Of a stretch of 64,000 nucleotides of DNA, positions 20,098-28,172 are shown piece after piece (the stretch's first letter is position 1; each line of letters starts with the position of its first letter). The position numbers were made by a program, and so were the translations under genes. The notes beneath the pieces were generated by a model. The model was not told the origin of the DNA, did no database searches, and saw nothing but the letters and a program-made list of their open reading frames with translations. Source of the DNA: Bacillota bacterium (GTDB lineage: Bacteria; Bacillota; Sulfobacillia; JAIMAT01); contig JASBVS010000037.1 of assembly GCA_029960955.1 (NCBI GenBank), forward strand, positions 62,001-126,000, written 5' to 3'.

Positions 20098-20507
20098 CCG
20101 TTGCCTCCGCTCTTGGGCACGTACTTCGACGGGCACTTGACCAGGATGCCGCTGGCCTGGAAGGCGCCGTCCCGCATGCTGCCGGTCACCACCGCCTCGA
20201 TCCCCGCCTGGAGCGTCTCGGGCTTCATGCCCCGGTAGCGGACGGGCAGCACCTTGCCGTTGTTCTGCAGCTCGAAACTCAGGTCGAGGCGGGCGCCGTC
20301 CCAGCGGATGCTGCCTGGCACCACCTCGCCCTTCACCTCGGCCTGCCGCTGCCAGGCCGCGGCTCCCCGGCTCAGGTACTGGTCGACCGTGTAGTAGACC
20401 GAGGCGGAGTCGGCGATGGAGCGGATGGCCAGGCCGCCCACCACCGCCGCCACGACGAAGAAGGCCAGCGTCAAGCGCCAACGCCTGTTCAACCCCATCG
20501 CCCCGCT
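20094..20507 (-). CDS. ccmE: Cytochrome c maturation protein CcmE, CxxxY variant
   Basis: LTLAFFVVAAVVGGLAIRSIADSASVYYTVDQYL, VKGEVVPGSIRWDGARLDLSFELQNNGKVLPVRYRGMKPETLQAGIEAVVTGSMRDGAFQASGILVKCPSKYVP. Heme-attachment site reads CPSKY rather than HDENY. Upstream starts possible to 20561. Confidence 0.88.
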   Translation of the reverse strand, partial: SGAMGLNRRWRLTLAFFVVAAVVGGLAIRSIADSASVYYTVDQYLSRGAAAWQRQAEVKGEVVPGSIRWDGARLDLSFELQNNGKVLPVRYRGMKPETLQAGIEAVVTGSMRDGAFQASGILVKCPSKYVPKSGGNG

Positions 20508-20610
20508 CCGCGCCGAAGGGCGCCGGAAGGCGCGCCCCGTTCGACCCGGTTTCGATGCCATTTCACGTGCATTTTCGCATAATCTCCGCCCGCACCGAAA
20601 GTGAGGAGCT

Positions 20611-21567
20611 TCACGGGCGGGGAGGAGGCGAGAGCCGCCCGCAGGCGGAGGGAAGCAGCCCGTTCCGCCGGGCGAAGGCGCGCAGCGCCAGCGGGTCGTC
20701 GTCGACGCCGCACGCCCGCGCCAGCGCCTCCAGCAGGTTGGCCGCCAGGCTGACGCCCCCCAGGTCGGGGCCGAGGAGGAGGAGGCGCTCCAGACCGCGC
20801 CGGCGGAGCTCCTCCATCTCGGCCGGACGGACGGAGCTGGTCAGCATCCATTTCCCGTCCAGGCGGAGGGGCAGGTGCCGGTAAAGCAGATGGAAGTCGC
20901 CCGCCAGGAGGCGGGCGCGGCGCAGGACCGCGCGGCCACTCCGGCCGGCCTCCTCCTGGGCCGCCCCCAGGGGATAGAGGCGGGCGATGGGGCGGCCACG
21001 CAGAAGGGGCATCGCCATCCGGGCCGCCAGGCGGAAGGCGGCGGGCCGCGGCGTCCAGGGAAGGCCGAGCGAGACCCAGGGGTCCCCGACCCGCACGCGC
21101 CAGCCCGCGCGCGCCAGCGCCTCGCCCAGCTCGGGCCGGTCGAGGTAGCTGGCCAGGAAGGCCTCGCCCGGCGGGAGGCCCTCCGCCTCCAGAAGCCGGA
21201 CCGCCTCCGGCTCCACCGCCGCCTTCCAGGCCGAGCCGTCCGCCAGCGGCGTGCGCCGCACCTCCCGCGCCAGCCGGAGCGCCTCCGGCGCCGGGTAGAG
21301 CCGCCCGGGCAGCCGGTAGCCGAGGTTGATGCCGCCGAGGCCCAGCGCCGCCACGCGCCCGTCCAGCCGGCGCAAGAGCGCGGCCGCCATCTCCAGGTCG
21401 CCGTCGCTGCCGACGCGCAGCAGGCGCCAGCGCCGCCCGTCCGCCCGGAGGCGCAGATCGAGGTTGCGGTGCGAGCCGCCCAGGCTGACGCTGACGACCC
21501 AGGCGGCGCGCTCGCGGGCCCCGGCCGCCTCCAGCTCCGCCAGGAAGGCGGCCGGCGAGGTCAGCCC
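20611..21567 (-). CDS. Conserved protein resembling Bacillota proteins annotated as quinate 5-dehydrogenase
   Basis: VVSVSLGGSHRNLDLRLRADGRRWRLLRVGSDGDLEMAAALLRRLDGRVAALGLGGINLGYRLPGRLYPAPEALRLAREVRRTPLADGSAWKAAVE...; start uncertain. Confidence 0.55.
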   Translation of the reverse strand, partial: GLTSPAAFLAELEAAGARERAAWVVSVSLGGSHRNLDLRLRADGRRWRLLRVGSDGDLEMAAALLRRLDGRVAALGLGGINLGYRLPGRLYPAPEALRLAREVRRTPLADGSAWKAAVEPEAVRLLEAEGLPPGEAFLASYLDRPELGEALARAGWRVRVGDPWVSLGLPWTPRPAAFRLAARMAMPLLRGRPIARLYPLGAAQEEAGRSGRAVLRRARLLAGDFHLLYRHLPLRLDGKWMLTSSVRPAEMEELRRRGLERLLLLGPDLGGVSLAANLLEALARACGVDDDPLALRAFARRNGLLPSACGRLSPPPRP

Positions 21568-21737
21568 ATGCGGCTCTGGCCCTGCTCCCCGCCCCCGGCG
21601 AGGTAGCGCTCGGGCTCCCTCTCGAAGGCGCGCTTGCAGCCCGGCGCGCAGAAGTAGTACGTCTTGCCCTCGTACTCCGCCTTGGCCGGCGCCGTCGCCT
21701 CGTCGACCTCCATGCCGCAGACCGGATCCTTCGCCAT
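21561..21737 (-). CDS. YHS-domain small metal-binding protein
   Basis: 58-aa ORF below the track cutoff: MAKDPVCGMEVDEATAPAKAEYEGKTYYFCAPGCKRAFEREPERYLAGGGEQGQSRMG. Confidence 0.88.
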   Translation of the reverse strand: MAKDPVCGMEVDEATAPAKAEYEGKTYYFCAPGCKRAFEREPERYLAGGGEQGQSRMG

Positions 21738-21800
21738 CGAACGAAGCCTCCTTGCCTCTCTCCCGTCTCTTCCCGCCGATCCCGCGCGCGGGCGTCGCCG

Positions 21801-22154
21801 CTACCTGACGAAGCGCGTGACGACGCTCATCAGCTCCCGGATGTACGGCTCGCCTTCGCCGCTCCGGATCGCGTCCGAGACGCACCCCTCCACGTGGGCC
21901 TCCAGCAGCTGCAGGCTGACGCGGTCGAGCGCCGCCCGCACGGCGGCGATCTGCACCAGGATGTCGACGCAGTAGCGCTCCTCGTCGATCATCCGCTCGA
22001 TGCCCCGCACCTGCCCCTCGATCTTCCGCAGGCGCTGCAGAAGGTCCGCCTTGTTGGCGTACGGGCTGAGGTGCACGTGAAGGGCGGGCCGCACCCGGGC
22101 CGGCCCTTCCGCCGCGCTGCCGGCGCCCGTCTCCTGGTCAGCCGACCCGACCAT
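21801..22154 (-). CDS. CsoR/RcnR/FrmR-family metal- or electrophile-sensing repressor
   Basis: NKADLLQRLRKIEGQVRGIERMIDEERYCVDILVQIAAVRAALDRVSLQLLEAHVEGCVSDAI; C-H-C ligand set present. Start may be internal. Confidence 0.9.
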   Translation of the reverse strand: MVGSADQETGAGSAAEGPARVRPALHVHLSPYANKADLLQRLRKIEGQVRGIERMIDEERYCVDILVQIAAVRAALDRVSLQLLEAHVEGCVSDAIRSGEGEPYIRELMSVVTRFVR

Positions 22155-22174
22155 ACCCTACCCTCCCGGCGTAT
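22153..22174. promoter_or_regulatory. Candidate CsoR-type operator
   Basis: ATACCCTACCCTCCCGGCGTAT, imperfect palindrome ATAC...GTAT flanking a G/C tract at the 5' end of the csoR-like gene. Confidence 0.35.
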
Positions 22175-22246
22175 CTGGCATGCCCATCTTAGGGTCTCCA
22201 TATGCGGCGAGTCAACGAAGCACGACCCACACGAGGAAGCATACCC

Positions 22247-22630
22247 CTATCCGATTTCGCCCCCCGCCAGCAGCTCGTCGCCCACGTCCCGCAGGTGCCG
22301 GACGACGCAGACGCCCGCGCCCCAGCCCACCAGGACGACGTCCAGGCGGGGCTCGGGCTCCCCGTGGGCCGCCGCGTAGAGGAGCGCCGCACGCAGGAAG
22401 CGCAGCCGCTTCCTCCGGAAGAGCGAGAGGGCGGGATCGGGGGCGGCGCCCAGGCGCCTTCCTCGCACCTCGACGAGCACCAGCGAGCGCCCGGCGGGGG
22501 CGCGGACCGCCAGGTCGAGCTCCAGGCCCGGCCGGCGCCAGTTCCGGTCGAGCAGCGTGTATCCTTGGGAGAGAAGGAGCCTGGCCGCGGCCCGCTCGGC
22601 TGCCCCGCCGAGGCGACCCGGCAGGCCGCT
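22247..22630 (-). CDS. UPF0102/YraN family protein
   Basis: Frame reads LGGAAERAAARLLLSQGYTLLDRNWRRPGLELDLAVRAPAGRSLVLVEVRGRRLG...RLDVVLVGWGAGVCVVRHL. No ATG or GTG found at the expected N-terminus, so start is uncertain. Confidence 0.6.
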   Translation of the reverse strand, partial: SGLPGRLGGAAERAAARLLLSQGYTLLDRNWRRPGLELDLAVRAPAGRSLVLVEVRGRRLGAAPDPALSLFRRKRLRFLRAALLYAAAHGEPEPRLDVVLVGWGAGVCVVRHLRDVGDELLAGGEIG

Positions 22631-22669
22631 GCGCAGAGGATCCCGAGAGCGAAAGGCGGATCACCCCCC

Positions 22670-24235
22670 GTGTCCCGATCGTCCGGCCGGATCGCCTGGC
22701 GCGACTGGTCGGCCGCCGCGCTCGCCGAGGCGTCGCGGAGCGGACGACCGATCTTCCTGGTCGTCGCGCCCGCCTGGTCGGAGAGCGCCCACCGCTTCGA
22801 CGAGACGGTGCTCTCCGATCCCGCGGTGCAGGCGGTCCTGGCCGAGAGCTTCCTCCCGGTCCGGGTCGATCCCGACGAGCGGCCCGACCTGGACGCGCGC
22901 TACAACCTGGGCGGCTGGCCCAGCGTCGCGGTGCTGGCGCCGAGCGGCGACCTGCTGGCCGCGGCCGGCGTCGCCGACGGGAGCCGGCTGGCCGGCCACC
23001 TGCGCGGGCTGGCCGGCCAGTGGCGGCTCCGCCGGCCGCTCCTGGAACGCCAGATCGGGCGCTACCGGCTGCCCGAGCGGCTCCCCGAGCTGCTGGTCGA
23101 GCCGGGCGCGGCGTGGCTGGAGCAGCTGGAGGCGCTCCTCCTCCGCCACTACGACCCGGAGCACGCCGGCTTCGGCGGGGCGCCCAAGTTCCTCCCGCTG
23201 GAGCCGCTGGAGGCTCTGGCGGCCTTCGCCCCGGGCGAGCTCGCGGAGCCGCTGCGGCCGCTTCTCCCCGCGACGCTGGCGGCGCTGCTGCGGAGCCCGC
23301 TGCGCGACCCGCGGGGCGGGTTCCGGCGGCTGGCCGCCGAGGCGGACTGGAGCGACCCCGCCGGCGAGCGGCTGCTCGCCGACAACGCCCGGCTGCTGGC
23401 GCTCCTCGCCCCGCTCTCGCGGCCGGAGAGCGGCTGGCGGGCCCGCCTCGAGGCGGCCGGTCTCGCGGCGGCGGAGGTGGCGGAGGCGGCGGAGGGGCAG
23501 GTCCGCTTCCTCGCGTCGCTGGAGCGGGTGGAGGGCGGCTGGGCCAGCGCCTTCGACGCGACGCCGGCGCCCGCGGGGGAGGCGCGGCCGGTCGGGCCGG
23601 TGGCGGTGGGCCCCTCGAGCCTGGCGGCGCGGGCGCTCCTGGAGGCGGCGGCCGGGCCGGGCGAGGCGGAGGCCGCGCTGCGCTTCCTGCGCAGGCTGGA
23701 CCGGATGCTGCCCGGCGGCCCCGCGGCCGCGCCGGCGCTGCCCCGTCGCCTCGACCGCCCCGGGCCCCTGCGCGGTTACCTGGGCGACCTCGTGCCGCTG
23801 GGGCGCGCCTTCCTCGCGGCCTGGGAGGCGACCGGCGAGGCGGCCTGGCTGCGTCGCTCCCTCGAGCTGGCGGCGGGCGCGCTCGCCACCCTGGCCGGCG
23901 AAAGCGGGGCCCTCGCCGACCTGCCGCAGGAGGAGGCGGAGGCGCTGGGCCTCCGCCGTGCCGCCGCCTACCCCGGGCCCAACGCGGAGGCCGCGCTCTG
24001 GCTGCTCCTGCTGGCCGAGGCGCAGGCCCGGGGTGCCTCGCCCGGTCGCGGCGGCGGCGCGACCGCCCTCCCGGAGCTCCCCGCGCCCGCCAGGCTTCTC
24101 GAGGCCGCGCGGGCCATCCTGGCCTGGGGTCTCCCCTTCGCGCCCACCTCGGGCTGGCAGGGGGCCGCCTGGTATCGCCCGCTCCGGCTCTATCTCCGCC
24201 TCACGGAAGGAGAAGCGTCGAGCCCAGAACCTTGA
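22670..24235 (+). CDS. DUF255/YyaL-like thioredoxin-fold protein lacking CxxC
   Basis: GRIAWRDWSAAALAEASRSGRPIFLVVAPAWSESAHRFDETVLSDPAVQAVLAESFLPVRVDPDERPDLDARYNLGGWPSVAVLAPSG, then a long alpha-helical domain. GTG 22670. Confidence 0.78.
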   Translation: MSRSSGRIAWRDWSAAALAEASRSGRPIFLVVAPAWSESAHRFDETVLSDPAVQAVLAESFLPVRVDPDERPDLDARYNLGGWPSVAVLAPSGDLLAAAGVADGSRLAGHLRGLAGQWRLRRPLLERQIGRYRLPERLPELLVEPGAAWLEQLEALLLRHYDPEHAGFGGAPKFLPLEPLEALAAFAPGELAEPLRPLLPATLAALLRSPLRDPRGGFRRLAAEADWSDPAGERLLADNARLLALLAPLSRPESGWRARLEAAGLAAAEVAEAAEGQVRFLASLERVEGGWASAFDATPAPAGEARPVGPVAVGPSSLAARALLEAAAGPGEAEAALRFLRRLDRMLPGGPAAAPALPRRLDRPGPLRGYLGDLVPLGRAFLAAWEATGEAAWLRRSLELAAGALATLAGESGALADLPQEEAEALGLRRAAAYPGPNAEAALWLLLLAEAQARGASPGRGGGATALPELPAPARLLEAARAILAWGLPFAPTSGWQGAAWYRPLRLYLRLTEGEASSPEP

Positions 24236-24968
24236 GGCTTCGATGGACGACCACCACCTTCCGGACGACGGTCTCGGCCCCGTCGGGCCAGCTGTAGCGG
24301 AGCGTGACGACGGCCGCTCCGTCCACCTGGAAGGTGCCGGGCTTCCTCCAGGCCACGTGGAAGCGCGGCGCCGGATCGTAGCGGATCCCGTAGCTCGCCA
24401 GGCAGGGCGCGCTGCCCACCTCCAGCTGGAGCCCCCAGGTCGACGGCCGCGCGCTCAGCCAGACGGCGGGACCCTGGAGACGTAGCACGAGCCGGGGGAT
24501 CTCCACCGTCTGCGCGCGGAAGAGCCGCAGCCCGGCGGTGACCGCGGGGAGCCCGTCGCGGGGCAGGAACTCGTCCGGCCGGACGACCACCCGCCAGCGC
24601 TGGCGGCGCAGGAGCCTCCCTTCGGCGCTGTAGGAAGAGGCGACGACCTGGTAGATGCCGGGCAGCTTGAAACGGTGCGGCATCAGCGGCCGCGTGTGAC
24701 CCGGCAGAGGGTCGATCCAGCCGCTTCCGTCGCCGAAGGACCAGATCCAGCGGGCGTGACCCGGATTGTTGGGCTCCAGCTCCGTGGTGCGGCGGTTGTG
24801 GTAGACGACCTCGATGAAGGGCTCCCCGGCGGGCACTCCCACGCCCTCGAAGCCTGCCGCGGAGGTCGGCCAGGCGGGCAGCACCAGGAGGAGCGCCGCC
24901 GCGAGAAGAGGTCCGAAGGCACGCCGGGAGCCGCCCGCTGGCTCCGGAAGGCGTCGCCGGTCCGCCAT
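24201..24968 (-). CDS. Exported PKD-domain-like protein
   Basis: Signal peptide (AFGPLLAAALLLVLPAWPTSAAG), PKD-like WIWSFGDGSGWIDPLPGHTRPLMPHRFKLPGIYQVVASSYSA. Confidence 0.7.
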   Translation of the reverse strand: MADRRRLPEPAGGSRRAFGPLLAAALLLVLPAWPTSAAGFEGVGVPAGEPFIEVVYHNRRTTELEPNNPGHARWIWSFGDGSGWIDPLPGHTRPLMPHRFKLPGIYQVVASSYSAEGRLLRRQRWRVVVRPDEFLPRDGLPAVTAGLRLFRAQTVEIPRLVLRLQGPAVWLSARPSTWGLQLEVGSAPCLASYGIRYDPAPRFHVAWRKPGTFQVDGAAVVTLRYSWPDGAETVVRKVVVVHRSLKVLGSTLLLP

Positions 24969-25101
24969 GACTACCCCCCCTGCGGAGGTCGAAATTACAC
25001 AGATGGGCTATATAAAATCGCCCGTTGATCCGGTAACTTCGGGTCGACAAGGCTCCCGCGCACGCGGCGCTCCAGGCGCGGGAACGGTAGGAGGGTCGAC
25101 C

Positions 25102-25758
25102 GTGGCCGAGACGGCGACGACGAGAGACGAGATCCTCGAGCTCCTCAAGCGGCGCCCGGGCGCCACCGTCGAGGAGCTCAGCCGGTCGCTGCGGATCAGC
25201 GCGATGGGCGTCCGCCAGCACTTGGCCATCCTGGAACGGGACGGGCTCATCCACAGCACCAAGCGTCGGGGCGGCATGGGCCGCCCGGCCAACCTGTACT
25301 TCCTCACCGAGCGCGGCCAGGAGACGTTCCCCCGTGCCTACGACCGTCTCGCGCTGCAGCTCCTCGCCGCCGCCGAGCGCCTCGGGGGTCCGGAGCTCGT
25401 GGAGCGGTTCTTCGACGAGCGCGAGGAGATCCTCGCCGAGGAGCTGTCGGAGAAGCTCCAGGGCAGCGAGGGCGAGGAGCGGATCCGCAGGCTGATGGAG
25501 ATCCAGAAGGCGTCCGGCTACCAGGCGGAGGTGCAGCTCCACGATGGCCGTATCCACCTTCTGCAGTACAACTGCCCCATCGCCCGCGTGGCCGCCCGCT
25601 ACGCCGACGCCTGCCGGAAGGAGCACGAGCTCTACGAACGGCTGCTGGGCACCGAGCTGGAGCAGTCCGGCTGCGCCGCCCGCGGCGAGGGCCCGTGCGT
25701 CTACGCGGCCAACCTCGCCGACCTGGATGCGCCCGCGCTCGAGGCCGCTCGCGGCTGA
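25102..25758 (+). CDS. SufR-like winged-helix regulator with C-terminal Cys cluster
   Basis: TRDEILELLKRRPGATVEELSRSLRISAMGVRQHLAILERDGLIHSTKRRGGMGRPANLYFLTERG; cysteines in YNCPIARVAARYADACRKEHEL...SGCAARGEGPCVYAAN. Confidence 0.82.
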   Translation: MAETATTRDEILELLKRRPGATVEELSRSLRISAMGVRQHLAILERDGLIHSTKRRGGMGRPANLYFLTERGQETFPRAYDRLALQLLAAAERLGGPELVERFFDEREEILAEELSEKLQGSEGEERIRRLMEIQKASGYQAEVQLHDGRIHLLQYNCPIARVAARYADACRKEHELYERLLGTELEQSGCAARGEGPCVYAANLADLDAPALEAARG

Positions 25759-25785
25759 CCGCGCCAGCCTGCGCTTCCCGAGGTC

Positions 25786-25808
25786 GCCGGCCCCTGCGGG
25801 GGCCGGCT
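25786..25808. terminator. GC hairpin between convergent sufR-like and tatC
   Basis: GCCGGCCCC-TGCG-GGGGCCGGC; no strong T-tract. Confidence 0.4.
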
Positions 25809-25874
25809 CGCCGTCTCCGAGCAGCCCCCGACCTCTCGAGTTCCAGCCTTCGCCGCGTCCCTGGTAATTCCTTC

Positions 25875-26726
25875 CTAGGAAGTGGGCTGCTCGCTCGAGG
25901 CCGCCAGCCACCGCTCGCGGCGCCGGCCGACCAGGCGGGCGATCCAGACGCTCGCCTCGTAGAGGGCGAGCATGGGGATGGCCGTCACGATCTGCGAGAC
26001 GGGGTCGGGAGGCGTGATGATGGCGGCCACGATGAAGATCAGGAGGATGGCGTAGCGGCGCGCCTTGGCCAGCCGCTCGGCGGTGAGGAGACCGATGGCG
26101 GCCAGCCCGGCGACGGCGGCCGGCCACTCGAAGACCAGCCCGAAGGGCCAGATCAGGTTGAGGATGAAGCCGAGGACGCTCTGGACGGAGAGCGTCGGCC
26201 GGACGCCGGGGAAGGAGAGGCTGAGGAAGAAGCGGAGCACGTACGGGATGATGACGAAGTAGGCGAAGGCGCTTCCTGCCAGGAAGAGGAGGAGGACCGC
26301 CGGGAGGATGAGGACGACCATCCGCCGCTCCTGGGGGCGCAGGCCCGGCCAGACGAAGGCGCCCAGCTGGTAGAGGAGGACGGGCGAGACCGCGATCAGT
26401 CCCAGGATGACGCCCACGCGCAGGTAGACCCAGAAGAGCTCCGAGGGCGTCAGGTAGATCATCTGGACGTGCAGGAGCCGCGCGGGACGCAGGAGGAAGG
26501 CGATCCCGCTCGGCGCGACGAACCAGCCGCCGACCGCTCCCGCCACGGCCGCGATGGCCATGATCACCAGCCGGCGGCGAAGCTCCTCCAGGTGCTCCAG
26601 CACCGTCAGCTGAAGCTCGCCGTTCGCCTCGCCCGAGCGAGGGCTCCGCGCCTTCGCGGCGGAGTCGCCCCTGCCTGTCGCCACGCGCGTCCCTTCCCCC
26701 GTTCCTCCGTCGCCGGCGCGCCGCAT
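25875..26726 (-). CDS. tatC: Sec-independent protein translocase TatC
   Basis: LTVLEHLEELRRRLVIMAIAAVAGA, PGLRPQERRMVVLILPAVLLLFLAGSAFAYFVIIPYVLRFF, PFGLVFEWPAAVAGLA, YAILLIFIVAAIITPPDPVSQI. Confidence 0.93.
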   Translation of the reverse strand: MRRAGDGGTGEGTRVATGRGDSAAKARSPRSGEANGELQLTVLEHLEELRRRLVIMAIAAVAGAVGGWFVAPSGIAFLLRPARLLHVQMIYLTPSELFWVYLRVGVILGLIAVSPVLLYQLGAFVWPGLRPQERRMVVLILPAVLLLFLAGSAFAYFVIIPYVLRFFLSLSFPGVRPTLSVQSVLGFILNLIWPFGLVFEWPAAVAGLAAIGLLTAERLAKARRYAILLIFIVAAIITPPDPVSQIVTAIPMLALYEASVWIARLVGRRRERWLAASSEQPTS

Positions 26727-26753
26727 GGGGCCCCGGCGTTCGGGTTCATACTA
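26723..26753 (+). promoter_or_regulatory. Sigma-G-type promoter for the DUF421/YetF-like gene
   Basis: GCATG (26723-26727) - 19 nt - CATACTA (26747-26753), followed by GGGAGGACCCGCCGTG start. Confidence 0.6.
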
Positions 26754-26787
26754 GCATTCCGTGCAGGCTGCGTTGGGAGGACCCGCC

Positions 26788-27471
26788 GTGAACGCGCCCG
26801 ATCCCGTGGGCCTCTTCTACCGGACGCTCTTCTTCTACGTGGCGCTGGTGGTGGTGACGCGTCTCATGGGCAAGCGGGAGCTGGGTCGCCTCTCGCCCAG
26901 CGACTTCGTCGTCACCATCATGATCGCGGATGCGGCGACGCTGGCCATCGACGAGAAGATGCCGCTCTGGATGGGCATGATCCCGGTCGCCACCATCGTC
27001 GCGCTGGAGCTCCTGATCAGCGTCGTCCTCCTCCGCAGCCCCCGGTTCCGCCAGTGGGTGAGCGGCACGCCGGCGCTGGTCATCTACCACGGCCGCCTGG
27101 ACCGGCGGGCGATGGCGCGCATGCGCTACAACCTGGACGACCTGATGGCGCAGCTGCGCGAAAAGAACGTCGCCGACATCCGCGACGTCGAATTCGCCAT
27201 CCTGGAGACGGGCGGCAAGCTGAGCGTCGTGCCCTACCCGGACAAGCGGCCGCTCACGCCGGCGCTCATGAACATCCACCCCGAGGAGACCGGCCTGCAG
27301 CTGCCGGTCGTCCGCGACGGCTCCGTCGACCACTGGGCGCTGGAGCGGCTGGGCCGCGACGAGCGCTGGCTGCGCGAGCAGCTGGCGCTGCGCGGCTTCG
27401 CGGACCCCGGGGGCGTGCTGGCCGCCTTCCTGGACGAGAAGGGCCAGCTGGTCGCCTTTCCGCATGACTGA
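26788..27471 (+). CDS. DUF421 / YetF-like membrane protein
   Basis: TLFFYVALVVVTRLMGKRELGRLSPSDFVVTIMIADAATLAIDEKMPLWMGMIPVATIVALELLISV and AMARMRYNLDDLMAQLREKNVADIRDVEFAILETGGKLSV. Confidence 0.9.
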   Translation: MNAPDPVGLFYRTLFFYVALVVVTRLMGKRELGRLSPSDFVVTIMIADAATLAIDEKMPLWMGMIPVATIVALELLISVVLLRSPRFRQWVSGTPALVIYHGRLDRRAMARMRYNLDDLMAQLREKNVADIRDVEFAILETGGKLSVVPYPDKRPLTPALMNIHPEETGLQLPVVRDGSVDHWALERLGRDERWLREQLALRGFADPGGVLAAFLDEKGQLVAFPHD

Positions 27472-27525
27472 GCGCCGGCCCGGAAAACTAGGAGGCGGTG
27501 CATTCTCTCCCGGGCGGTGAGAGCG

Positions 27526-28094
27526 TGATCCACCCCAGGCCGCAGGAAGCAAGACCCGAGGCGAGGGCGCCCCGGCTCGAGCGCGAGACGCTGCTCCGGG
27601 CGGAACGCGCCCTGCGCCTGACGCCCCAGCCGCGCAGGAACCGCGCCCTCCTCCATCTGACCATCGCCTTCGGCTGCATGCCCGACGACCTGGCGCAGTT
27701 GCGCCTGGAGGACATCGACCTGAAGTCGCAGCGCATCCGCTGGCGGAAGGCGGGCGGCACGGCCCGTCTCTCCGAGCCGCTGCTGGACGACCTCCAGCAG
27801 TACGTCGAGCGGGAGCGGCGCGGGCGGGGCGAGCGGCTCTTCCTCACCCGTCTCGGCCATCCCGTCGAGGTCCGCACGCTGGCGCTCTTCTTCCGCCGCC
27901 TGGCACGGGAGGTGGGGGACGCGCACCTCTCGCCCCTGGCGCTGCGAGAGCGGCGCCTCCGCCTCCTCCTCGAGCGCCACCGGGCCGCCGCCTGGGCGCG
28001 GCACCGCGGGCGCTGGCTCTATCTGGCCGATCCCTCCCCGCTGGCGGACGAGGAGGAAGCGGACTCCGCGGTGGCGGTTCTTGCCCACCGCTGA
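27526..28094 (+). CDS. Tyrosine-recombinase-like domain protein, catalytically degenerate
   Basis: RRNRALLHLTIAFGCMPDDLAQLRLEDIDLKSQRIRWRKAGGTARLSEPLLDDLQQYVERERRGRGERLFLTRLGHPVEVRTLALFFRRLAREV resembles the XerC/D catalytic fold. Confidence 0.6.
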
Positions 28095-28100
28095 CGGGCA

Positions 28101-28139
28101 GGAGGGCGCCCCGGCCCGAAACGAGCCGGGGCGCCCTCC
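28101..28139. terminator. Bidirectional terminator hairpin
   Basis: 15-bp perfect inverted repeat GGAGGGCGCCCCGGC / GCCGGGGCGCCCTCC between convergent genes. Confidence 0.7.
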
Positions 28140-28172
28140 GTCCTCCGTTCCTCCCGTTCCCTCGCCCCCGCC

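Noticed and set aside
22153-22200. tRNA or small RNA gene in short intergenic gaps
   Set aside because: No cloverleaf or T-loop (GGTTCRA) pattern found in this or the other gaps inspected by eye.
24969-25101. AT-rich segment AAATTACACAGATGGGCTATATAAAATC as a defined promoter
   Set aside because: Probably a divergent promoter region, but no convincing -35/-10 pair with proper spacing could be assigned on either strand.
27526-28094. Active integrase or mobile element
   Set aside because: Catalytic motifs look degenerate, and there are no att-like repeats, tRNA gene or cargo; neighbours are ordinary chromosomal genes.
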